A DNA stretch of 64,000 bases, from NCBI RefSeq assembly GCF_024139115.2, contig NC_085139.1, positions 70,971,203-71,035,202 of the forward strand. The letters are read 5' to 3'. The notes below the pieces were generated by a model. That model worked only from the letters and a program-made list of their open reading frames with translations, did no database searches and was not told the DNA's origin. Positions 54,820 through 64,000 of this stretch are shown piece after piece (the first letter of the stretch is position 1; the number at the start of each line of letters is the position of its first letter). The DNA comes from Armigeres subalbatus. Lineage: Eukaryota > Arthropoda > Insecta > Diptera > Culicidae. Both the position numbers and the translations under genes were made by a program.

Positions 54820-57289
54820 TGTCAAGCGTTGCTCAAATATTGATTCCTTGGTGATGATATATGGGTCAACCAGTTTTGTTTGATATCTCAGGATATATGG
54901 AATTTAAAAGCGCCATCATTAACAGTTATTTGAGATTTGGGAACAAATGTAAACCAGTCAAAAAAGATTCAAACTATATAGAAATCCGCCCAACCCGTTT
55001 TTGGGGGCATAGAGTGTGATATTCTCGGATAATAAACACGGTGGGCTCGCTTGACTGTGGATAAACAACAGTAAAGCACATGTGGAGATTGGGCAAATCA
55101 AGCTTCCGAAAGATATTTAATTTACAAAACAAGAGCTAACCGCGGTGGAGGTTGGTACTCGGATTCTGATGGCTTCTCCGCAAACGTGACCTTTAAGCGG
55201 TCTAGAGAGTAGGAGGTTGAGGGTTTTAGTCTTTCCAAGACACGTGGAATCTTTTTCGACAGTTTCATATCAATTTGTCCATTTCGAAACATAGGTAAAC
55301 CTATAGCCTATCGGTACAACTTTGTTGTACTGTAAAACCTCTTTTTTACGCCCCTCTTTTTACGCTCAAAATTCAAAATAACGCTCCCTCTGTTTTACGC
55401 TCCAAATTCGAAATAACGCCCCCTATTTTTTCACCCTATACGCTCGTTAAAAAAGTTTCAAGCACTTATATGAGACTAATTGGGATTAGTTTCGGAAGTT
55501 GTTCTTATATGATCTAAGTACTGCGGATGTTCTAGGAACAGAATTTATGCTTGCATGTGAAATGGTATTTCCTGTCTACGAACTCCACACAGTCAAGGGA
55601 AGTGATCGTAGTGTGCCGCGAGTGATTGGAGGTGTCAAATTTTGTCTGTAGAATTTTTCTTAGCAACGATCCGCGATTTAGAATACGTTTGGATGACTGA
55701 AAATTGTTCTTCACTAGTCATTTTCATAGGATATTGGGCTTTTTATTAAATGTTTTGTTTTTCGAACTGTTTTAAATATCTTTTTGCCTTAAAATCGCTT
55801 ATATCTGCTGTGATGTGCTGTGAAGAATCAAGGCGAAGCATTGAATGATAGAAGCAATATGATTGCAGCCCAGGAAGATGGTTTGTTGGAACTCCAAACC
55901 AATAAACTGGATGGGAGCAGGATTGTGCTGGGAAACACTCAGTACCTGGTGAGATCCAACTATTTTATAAGTTGTACAACACGGTATATGTTCCGATTCT
56001 GTTTGCCAACTGGACTTTTCATTGTACCTACCGCTCTTTCATATTTATGCAGTTCGAAATTATATTCTGTCTTCTATACACTTATGCTTCACGGCCATAA
56101 CTCATCGAAGAACCTGGGGTGACTGGGGGAAATACAAGTCAAACCGATACTATGTAAAAATCCGTCACTTCACACTTCATCCAGCATTTCTATAACAACA
56201 AAATATATTTAGAGTTGCATTTATCCATAATCCCTGAAACGCAATGAGAGGACTATGAACACAATGAAGCGGCTTATGTTGGATAACATAGAAAATTGCT
56301 AAAATTTAGTAGAATCAGGAATCAGACGTTCTGTTACTCAAAAGCCGATGTCCAATATTTAGCAAATTTCTTAATGAATTAAATGATTATCCGTCCGTTT
56401 TAAGATGTTGGCTGCTACAGTCAAAAATGCATAATTGTAGTTTAAGTAGTTTCCGCGAGTTATTGTGTTGAAAGTTGCCGGTTGTCATATGAATTTATTC
56501 TAATTTACTGGATTTACTATTTTAAAGGATTTATTCGGTGAGTTGGTACCTTTCAAATTGGTATATATTAACGTGGTCGGGGGCAGCACAAGCCTTGTAC
56601 ACTTGTACAGTTTGAGTCGTTCTTATTTTCCCTCTGCCATCAGAAATACAAACTTACATTTTGGTGCATTCCACGACTAGAGATACCTGATGCCAACGGT
56701 TTTCTTAGCTCAACTTTAAGCAACGCCTTTAAACGGTTATTGCTCATGCTAAATCCCTTAAAGAGCTACACCGTGGAGGACATTATAATAGTGATTAATC
56801 CATTCCTATCTTTGTCGCAAATCTCTAATACTTTGCGTCGCCTGTACCTTTTGAGCAATTGGCTGTTTTATAATCCCTATCGAATATATAAATTAAAACT
56901 GTTTACGGTCCAAATCCGCAATGCAACTATATTATATATATTTTTTCCATATTATATCTAATTTTGTCATAATAACATCATGTGGGATTGGCCTCTTTCA
57001 TTTAGTTTTTGTTTATAACATATGCGCTTTACCAAAAATTAAAATTACCTATCGCCCACTTTGAGCGGTTGATTCTTTATACAAGCGATTGATGAAAAAT
57101 TAAACACCGATTCTAAAATATCAGATAAGAAAATGCTAAAAATATTGTTCAGTCAACTCTCCACATATCGAAGTTCTGTATCTAGATATCTCTCCATATA
57201 TCGATGGTTTTCACGGTCCCTTCAATCAACATAAACTTTTGTTTTCTACATCTCCCTAGCTCGATGTGTTCTGTTCAATGCAAATATAA
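54820..57289. other. Unassigned AT-rich region with Tigger-like end fragments
   Basis: At about 55329-55445, TACTGTAAAACCTCTTTTTT followed by repeated TTTACGCTC-AAATTC blocks looks like one end of a pogo/Tigger element; no partner end was found. At 57165-57215, CTCTCCATATATCGATGG and neighbours look like another such end. A 23-bp block at 55576-55598 is identical to the start of the tandem unit at 58104-58126. No gene recognised. Confidence 0.4.
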
Positions 57290-58104
57290 TGGTGAGTTAC
57301 TGGTAGGAGAGTAATTTGTGCTCTGGAAATCCAGGTAAGTAATCGCGCGATTATCTAAATGTCCGGTTCTGTTGTGCGGGCGGATAAATTAATAAGAAAT
57401 TGAAACAATCAGTGCCGGTTTGTTCGTGTTTTGTAGGACGTAGAACGATCGTAGATCGCGTCCATGTTTTTTCATTAAGCAGAACGATCAGCCGGCATCA
57501 AAATTGTGTTTTGCTTTGTGCGGTAAGCAGAACGATCGGCCGGTCACCGAAATTTTGTTCTGCGTAGTGCGGGTGTGTAAATTAATTAGAAAGTTAAAGT
57601 TTATATCGCGTCCAGACATATTTTCTTCGGGAAGCAGAACGATCGGCTGGTCATCGAAATTTTTTTTCTGCTTTGTGCGGTAAGCAGAACGATCAGCCGG
57701 TCACCGAAATTTAGTTCTGCTTTGTGCGGCCTTAAATTAAAATTATTAGTTTTGTTTTCATCGATCAAACTACACGCTATACACGGCATACCGTTCACCA
57801 AAACGAACCCTGCCACACTCCCTACCCCATATATCCAACATCCCAGTGATTTCTCGTGGAAGTGCAGATGACTCGTCGGCTTCTATCAAAGCGAGCGAGT
57901 CAACATTATCCTACCCATTCCTCAATTGACCTGCATTCGGACACGGCCGGCGCTGGTATTGCTTATTTTTGGGTCACCAGTTCTTATACATTGAGGATGA
58001 TGTTAGTCCCAAACATCATCTGTTGGTTCTCTGTGTAATTACAGCTGACCTGGCAATAACGGAGTAGCAACCGTGGGCGGTCAATCATGCTCATGCTCAT
58101 GCTC
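57290..58104 (+). mobile_element. Retroposon copy II with 49-bp monomers and hexamer tail
   Basis: Undisturbed paralogue of copy I in opposite orientation. The upstream half has two pairs of the 49-bp monomer (core GCAGAACGATC-GGCCGGTC) separated by GTTTATATCGCGTCCAGAC-like sequence. The downstream half holds a 60-codon frame (57856-58038) also open in copy I, then ends (ATGCTC)3. The tail suggests target-primed retroposition. The monomers recall repeated promoter units of some LINE 5' ends, which is inference. Confidence 0.75.
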
Positions 58105-58870
58105 TACGAACTCCACACAGTCAAGGTCTTCGAATCAACCAACCTGGAGGCAGTTATTGAAGAATAAACATATTGTGCTACCCCTTCTTGGTACATGTTT
58201 GTATTCAAAGTGGTTGTAGTAGTTGTCGTGACTCTCAGGTAGTCTAGGAACTCCTAGCTCCTTAGCCGTGCGGTAAGACGCGCGGCTACAAAGCAAGACC
58301 ATGCTGAGGGTGACTGGGTTCGATTCCCGGTGCCGGTCTAGGTAATTTTCGAATTGGAAATTTTCTCGACTTCCCTGGACATAAAAGTATCATCGTGCTA
58401 GCCTCATGATATACAAATGCAAAAATGGTAACCTGGCTTAGAAACCTTGCAGTCAATAACTGTGGAAGTGCTTAATGAACACTAAGCTGCGAGGCAGCTC
58501 TGTCCCAATGTGAGGATGCAATGTCAATAAGAAGAAAAAGAAGGAACTCCATAGTGTCAAGGCCTGTGGATCAACCTCCGTAATGGAAGCAGTTATTGAA
58601 GAATAAACAAGTTGTGTGACCTCTTCTTGGTAAATGTCTGAATTCCAAGTGGTACTTGTTGTTGTCGTGGGCTCCAGGTAGTCTACGAACTCCATAGAAT
58701 CAAGGTCTGTGGATCAATCTCCGTAATCAAGGCAGTTATTGAAGAATAAACAAGTTGTTTGACCCCTTCTTGGTATATGTTTACATTCCAAGTAGTTCTT
58801 GTTATTGTCATTGGTCCAGATAGTCTATTAACTCTGGTCTGTGGATCAACCTCCTTAATATGCAATGAAG
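58105..58870. repeat. ~148-bp tandem repeat interrupted by a SINE
   Basis: Units start at about 58105, 58543 and 58685, with a partial fourth. Each contains ACGAACTCCA, TCAAGGTCTGTGGATCAA, GCAGTTATTGAAGAATAAAC, CCCCTTCTTGGTA and CAGGTAGTCTA. Unit 1 is cut by the SINE at 58255-58541. Confidence 0.88.
58255..58541 (+). mobile_element. Feilai-like tRNA-derived SINE, full length
   Basis: Head CCTTAGCCGTGCGGTAAGAC (A box region), B box GGGTTCGATTCCC (58317-58329), body, and a GAAGAAAAAGA-type tail. A 9-bp target duplication AGGAACTCC lies at 58246-58254 and 58542-58550. Inserted in the tandem repeat. Pol III transcription and LINE-assisted retroposition are known for such SINEs. Confidence 0.92.
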
Positions 58871-59049
58871 GCATTCAATCCTATGTACCACAAAGAGCAT
58901 AAATATACCACTTTTGAAACAGGCCGAAAGATCTCTGGTTACGTATGTAGATCTAAAGACCTTTTTCCAGGGTTTTCTTGGACGACCATAAACCTATGAA
59001 ATGGACGCATTCTATTCTATGCACCACAAGGGGAATGTACCACTTTTGA

Positions 59050-59420
59050 AACGGGCCTCATGACATTTTCAAGACATTTTCAAAGGAATTAAGAGAGGAT
59101 TTTCTTGAATAGAGAGGAGGAATGCATGGAAGAATTTCTGAAAAAAGGTGAAATTCTCGAAGAAATTTCTGAAACAGAACCTGGAATTTGAAAAAGGAGT
59201 TTTCGAAGGAATTACATTGGGACTTTTCAGAACGAACAAAACAAATAACTATAGGAATTTTCGAAAGAATTCCTGAAGAAATTAAAAAGAAATCCAATAA
59301 AGTTCTTATTTTTTTTCCAAGTATCGTTTCAAAAACTATTTTATATTTTTGCCAGGAGTTCCTTCGGAAATATAGCCCGGAAATGTTTTTCAAATTACAG
59401 GTTAAATATTACTAGTTACG
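59050..59420. repeat. Degenerate GGAATT-type minisatellite
   Basis: Loose units such as GAAATTTCTGAA, GGAATTTTCGAAAGAATTCC and GGAGTTCCTTCGG. Related in style to the 10.7-14.4 kb block. Frames here are not called as genes. Confidence 0.5.
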
Positions 59421-60012
59421 TGCCACAGCTCAACTCATACATACGTGTTAAGTTTGCAGATATTTAAATGATACGTCAATTTTTCAGCGTTTTAGTACAC
59501 TCTCAGGGGGTAATATGAGTAAAAAGAACCTTATTGCCAGGATTGCATGGGCATAGGACTGAGAATTTTTTAGTAGGTCGTTGGTGGGTCAGCGAGTATA
59601 TTTTTCTTTTCACATAACATCTAAATGTTAGCAACGGTTTTTCTAAGGGCCACATGAAACAGGGGTCTTGTACACGCACTACAGGCCAGAGACAGTATAC
59701 AGTACAGTATAATAATTTATGTGATAACGATCTGCGACACCAAATTCGGCCTTATCCATTGATTGTGCTCTTGGTTTTGTTGCTGGTAGTGTTTGGGAAG
59801 GCGCATCATTGAAAACAAATCGGTTCTTCCGCCATTTTATAAAAAAAGGCTTAAAAGAAAGAAATGTATTCAAAGTGCAAATCATATTTGTTTCGCTTGA
59901 ATAATGAAGGGCACGACTCACGTCATCGAAGGATATAAAGTTTACGGGAGGAACTCTGCCGATACCGATGACGAGACAGCTCTCCACGTTTTGCGACATC
60001 TTGCGACATCAT
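59421..60012. other. Unassigned region
   Basis: No element boundary. A direct repeat TTGCGACATC occurs twice at about 59991-60010, next to the inverted repeat that follows. Confidence 0.35.
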
Positions 60013-60196
60013 AGCTCGCGCGCGCAAATGCAGCTTTCTTATAATCAACAAAATAAACTCTGTAGCCCCGCCCCTTTGTCGACTATTACGGTTGCAAATA
60101 TTATTTGCACCCATACTGATTAACAAAGAGGCGGGACTAATGAGCCTTCTCTATTGATTACAAGAAAGCTGCTTTCCCACCACGCGCGCGAGCGTT
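60013..60196. repeat. GC-rich imperfect inverted repeat (possible MITE)
   Basis: The left arm runs GCTCGCGCGCGCAAATGCAG, CTTTCTTATAATCAA, GCCCCGCCCCTTTGT. The right arm carries the inverse (ACAAAGAGGCGGGA, TTGATTACAAGAAAG, CACGCGCGCGAGCG). Arms are about 85-90 bp with small gaps, around a GCAAATATTATTTGC centre. Confidence 0.75.
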
Positions 60197-61120
60197 TTCG
60201 TTCGAGATGTCGCGAATAGCGGTCCCAGCATGAGCATCGGTGATGTTGATGAAAGGACATTTTATTTCCACCGACGGCGCGAGGGTTGTGCGGTCGTCGT
60301 TGTCAGCATCAGCAGCACTTAAACGAGGGAGGCAGGACTTCATCCCCGACCCGCTAAACCGTTTCATTGCCGCCAAACCCATCTTCCCTTCGGTACAACC
60401 AGAAAGTAATGCTTCAAAGGGTGGTCAGTGCACAACGCACCCTCGAGGTTAGCTGCGTGTCCTGTGCAGCATCGAACATCGTGACTCGCTTTTTTAGAAG
60501 AACACCATGGTATCGTGCCAGCGCATTGCTGGCTTTCCATGTGACCTTACCACGCCCTCGGAAGGTGGGAAGGGTCGACTTCGCGCCTGCTTCCCTCTGC
60601 ACGGCTGGTATCAAGAATGATGATGCCGCGTGCATCTCAAATTGACCTCTCTGCGATAGGGCCTATTCGCCAACACACAGAGGGACTTGCCGACGCGGTG
60701 CCTACGCCTGCCCCAGCCTTGATGAGGACCCCTTTCCGTCCTCGGGCTCGGAACCCGCCCGGTTGACCGACGCCGCGAAAGCGACGATACCATGTTGTTC
60801 TTCGCGCGACCACTTGTTCGATAAAAGATCGAGTTCGACCACAGGGCACCGGTATGACCCATGAAGCCGACTCCGAACCCTTAGACCACCTTTTATTTGC
60901 GCCTGAACTAGCCATCCCTCGGGTCCACGCGCCACCTTCTGTGTAGCTCCGAGACGATTTAGACGAATATCAAGGTTACAACAATCAAAATGTCGCCCTT
61001 ACTCTTGAGGATGAGTTACGGTTCTATAAAGTTACTATCAAGCGGTGGCATTAGATGAGATAGTGACTAAAGGGAAGGCATTCTACTAAAAAGCTCTAAA
61101 TATTTTTCTTATCAATATGT
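60197..61120. other. GC-rich unassigned region
   Basis: Among the most GC-rich unique stretches of the window. Frames of 70-92 codons overlap on both strands (60240-60452 and 60367-60645 plus; 60611-60935 minus). None has a domain I recognise. Could be host sequence or the leader of an old retroelement. Confidence 0.35.
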
Positions 61121-61124
61121 ATGA

Positions 61125-62245
61125 TAAAATGCAATCTTCTAACTGAAGTTTCGTTCAAAAGCCCAAAAGAATTTCGTTCGGAAGTCCAAAAGAATTCTGT
61201 TCGGAGTGTAGGCACGAAAGAAATATTTCCGTTCGGAAACCCAGAGAACGGACCAAAGCTTCTTTTAGATTTTCAAACGGAGAACCGTTGGCGTTGGTCT
61301 TCCGAAAATAACTCTTTTGGGCTTTCAAACCGAATCCTTTTGCGTTTTTGGATTCTCAATCTTTTTGGGTTGCCGAAAGAAATCCCAGAAGCATTCCGTT
61401 CGGAATCCCAAATTAATATAGGTTCGGTATTTCTTGTACAGAAGCTGAAAAAAATTGCACTCAGGAGTCCAAAAGTATTCTTTTCGAAAGATTTTAGACT
61501 TTCCGTTTGAAAGTTTAACATAATTTCTTTTGGAAGCCCAACAAAATTCCATTCAGAAGCCCCAAAGAATTCGGTTCGGAATCCCAAAAGAATCTTGTTT
61601 AGAAGCATAAAAGGATTCTTTTCGGAAGCCTGAAAAATCCGATCGGAAACACAGAGAACGAAACAGCCTGTTTTGGTTTCAAAAAACGAAGATCTTTTGA
61701 TCTTCCCAAAGGAACTCTTTCGGGCTTTCGAAAGGAACATTTCTGGGTTTTCCAACCGTTTTCTTTTGCACTTCCGAACAAAATCCTTTTAGGACATCTG
61801 TAGAAAATCTTAGCATTCCGTTCGAAGCCCCTATGAGGATTCTACTTGGAATCCCCTGATAAGAAGCAAAAATAAATGCAATCAGAAGTCCAGAAGGCAC
61901 CAATAGAAAGTACAAAATTATACCTTTCGGAAGTCCAAAAGTATTCCGATTGGAATCCTAAAATGCTGTTGTTTGGAAGTCCAACAGAAATAAGAAGTTT
62001 CTGAATTGAATATTTTTGGGTTTCCGAAAGGAACCAAAGAAAGATTCCGTTTGGAATTTTATAAGGATTCTGTTCGGAACCCAAAAAGACTCCGTCCAGA
62101 AGCCTAAAAGGCTCTACTCGGAAATTCAAAATGATTCCGTTCGGCAACCATATATAATTCCGTGCGAAATCTCGAAAGTATTTCGGAAAACCTTAAATGG
62201 TTTTGTTTTAAAACCCAACAGAATTCTGCTTGGAAGTCAAAACTT
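61125..62245. repeat. 23-bp minisatellite, unit like AGAATTCCGTTCGGAAGTCCAAA (given in two parts)
   Basis: The unit is AGAATTCCGTTCG + GAAGTCCAAA, with frequent point changes. Plus-orientation runs (61140-61200, 61540-61640, 61920-62200) alternate with inverted runs (61260-61360, 61680-61800). The frames 61121-61510 and 61273-61755 are products of the repeat. Confidence 0.85.
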
Positions 62246-62268
62246 TTCGAAAACAAAAATGTCTTTAA

Positions 62269-62489
62269 GGTCACTCCTGACGGAATCCAAGATTAAAAGT
62301 GCTCGCGTTTTCGGGGGCACACCACTCGATTCAGAGGCGGCGCACAACTGTCATTTTTGTTGATTTAGCTTTGCTGCGTCGCAGCATGCGTGATATAATA
62401 AAAATGACAGTTGTGCGTTGCTTCCGTATCGAGTGGTGTACCCCCGAAAACGCGAGCACTTTTAATCTTGGACTCCGTCAGGAGTGACC
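62269..62489. mobile_element. 221-bp palindromic element flanked by TTAA
   Basis: Terminal inverted repeats of at least 60 bp begin GGTCACTCCTGACGGA and continue through GTGCTCGCGTTTTCGGGGG; inner sequence (GCACAACTGTCATTTTT) is also mirrored, so nearly the whole element is one foldback. TTAA lies at 62265-62268 and 62490-62493. TTAA duplication is typical of piggyBac-type transposition, but these termini do not start with CCC, so the class is open. Confidence 0.9.
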
Positions 62490-62493
62490 TTAA

Positions 62494-63114
62494 TAGTCTG
62501 TAACTTCAACCAAAAGTCTGTAGAATGTCTGTATTTATGTTTGATGTCTGTATGCAAGATCAAATGTCTATTCAGTAGTTGATGTTAGTGATTCAAAAAA
62601 AAAAAATTGTTGGAAATCAATAGATTCTTTTCAGGGAATGTTGAGGCGAGACGAGTTTTGTGCAAAGTGCAAATAAATCGTTTGGCGACAGCAGAAAATT
62701 GCCGTTCTTGGCAGAATCACGAGCGCGCGTCGGATGGAGACGCTTCAAATATGTATTCGCATGAAGGTTATTTTCAAAAAATTCTCGATCATTTTACCTC
62801 ACTAAGTTATCATAGTGGTAATGTGAAAAATACAGTTCAACCACCTAAGGCAATTGTGGATCAATCACACTCGTCCATATATTCTTTTCTCAAGCACGTG
62901 CTCATTTGTTGTAGCCCACAGTTTCGAAGTGTGTTTTATTACCAGCCGATGATTGCTACAACGACTCAAATTGATAGCGTATGGGCTATTGCGTCCAAGT
63001 GTAGTACAAAATTGTCCAAGGACAATATGTGACGGATCAACGTCAGGTTCCCACCGGTAGGCAGTGGATATTTTTGCATATTCCATGAATAATCTATCTG
63101 TCTAAAATGACAAA
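62494..63114. other. Unassigned region
   Basis: The frame 62607-63032 (141 codons) shows no domain. No repeat boundary recognised. Confidence 0.3.
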
Positions 63115-63890
63115 AAAATGCAACATTCCTTCATGGATTCCGACGGGAATCCTCCAAGCATACCGAACAGAACTTCTAGGCATTCCTCCGGGGATTCCGA
63201 CGGGAATGTTCCAGGGATTACAAATCCTCCCAGGATGTCAACTGAAATCCTGCAGGAATTTTGAAGGAAAAATTTCAGGCATCTCAACGGGAATATTGCA
63301 GGGATTCCGACGGAAATGTTCCAGAGATCCCAACGGAACTGTTCCTGGGATTCGGACAGAAATATTTCAGAGAACCTTTCAGGAATTCGACGGGAATATG
63401 GCAGGTGTTCCAACGGGAATGTTCAACAGATTCCGTCGGATATCTTCCAGGAACTCTAACGTGAATGTTCCGAGTATGTTGTAGGCAATGTGCCAGGGAT
63501 GTAGAACCAAATCGTAGGAGGATTTCAAAGCAATCTATCGAGGGATTTCGAAGCAAATCGAAGTAAATCGTTGAGAGATTCCGAACTAAATCTTCGAGGA
63601 GTTCCGAAGCAATTCGTCGAGGGATTGCAAAACAAATCATCAAAGGGATTCCGAAGAAAATCGTCGAAGTATTCTGTAACAAATCGTTAAGGAATTCTGA
63701 AGCAAATCTCCGAACGATTTCGGAACAAATCTTTAAACGATTCCGGAGAAATTTTGAAGCAAATCAACGATAGATTATGAAACAAATCCTCCATGGAGTA
63801 TGAAGGATATCCCCCACAGATTCCCAAGAGTATCCCTCAACGATACCACAAGTAATGCGGTGTTAATTCTTCTAGATTCCGGTTGGAATA
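63115..63890. repeat. Two adjoining 23-bp minisatellites
   Basis: From 63115 to about 63480 the unit is like GGGATTCCGACGGAAATG + TTCCA. From about 63500 to 63790 it is like AAATCGTCGAGGGATTCC + GAAGC. Both are degenerate. Open frames follow from the unit and are not called as genes. Confidence 0.82.
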
Positions 63891-64000
63891 CTTCGATGAT
63901 TAGGGTAGTGAGCTAATTCCCGTCGTAGTAGGTAGTGCTTGGTTTTCAAATCTAATTTATACGCCAGCCCAACTACTTACTCTAACTAAGTTGTTTGTAA

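Overview
The window looks like intergenic or intronic DNA of a culicine mosquito, most likely Aedes. The basis is the density of nested transposable elements, two copies of a tRNA-derived SINE that I recognise as Feilai-like (known from Aedes aegypti), RTE-clade LINE fragments, and many TA-flanked MITEs of mosquito type. No host gene can be called with confidence. The only intact protein-coding gene is the transposase of a Tc1-like transposon (4983-6011). Species assignment is inference.

Layout. 0-10 kb: TA-flanked elements (350-1170, 6890-8193, 9628-9891), a 94-bp palindrome (1247-1340), a foldback element with tandem-repeat arms (2987-3959), and a retroposon with 49-bp monomers (4094-6590) split by the Tc1 element (4621-6281). 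10-18 kb: old degenerate minisatellite (10.7-14.4 kb), a 150-bp tandem repeat and a SINE. 18-27 kb: a hAT element (18498-21335) carrying a nested MITE, a pogo-like transposon with a broken, intron-containing transposase (23052-25904), and two more MITEs. 28-29 kb: a Feilai-like SINE whose head is interrupted by a second foldback element (28076-29045) with the same termini as the first.

29-40 kb: a direct tandem duplication (29157-31196 and 31197 to about 34430). Only the second copy carries a 1290-bp MITE, so the first copy is its empty site. The second copy runs into a large, nearly pure 24-bp minisatellite (to 37157, resuming at 38925-39428). Its unit lacks TA, TGA and TCA, so all six frames are open and long frames there mean nothing. 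40-51 kb: two remnants of one RTE LINE family on opposite strands (40475-40800 minus; 47948-50690 plus), MITEs, and a deleted hAT element keeping the C-terminal end of its transposase (50816-51775). 52-64 kb: tandem repeats, a second retroposon copy (57290-58104), a SINE inside a 148-bp tandem array, a GC-rich inverted repeat, 23-bp minisatellites, and a palindromic element flanked by TTAA (62269-62489).

There is no operon or pathway. The biology is the interaction of mobile and tandem repeats: insertions into insertions, with several empty sites or undisturbed paralogues inside the same window that prove the boundaries. The most unusual item is a small foldback family (three members here, one nested in another) with 8-bp target duplications, conserved termini and arms made of a 16-bp repeat that keeps a GAC-N5-GTC dyad.
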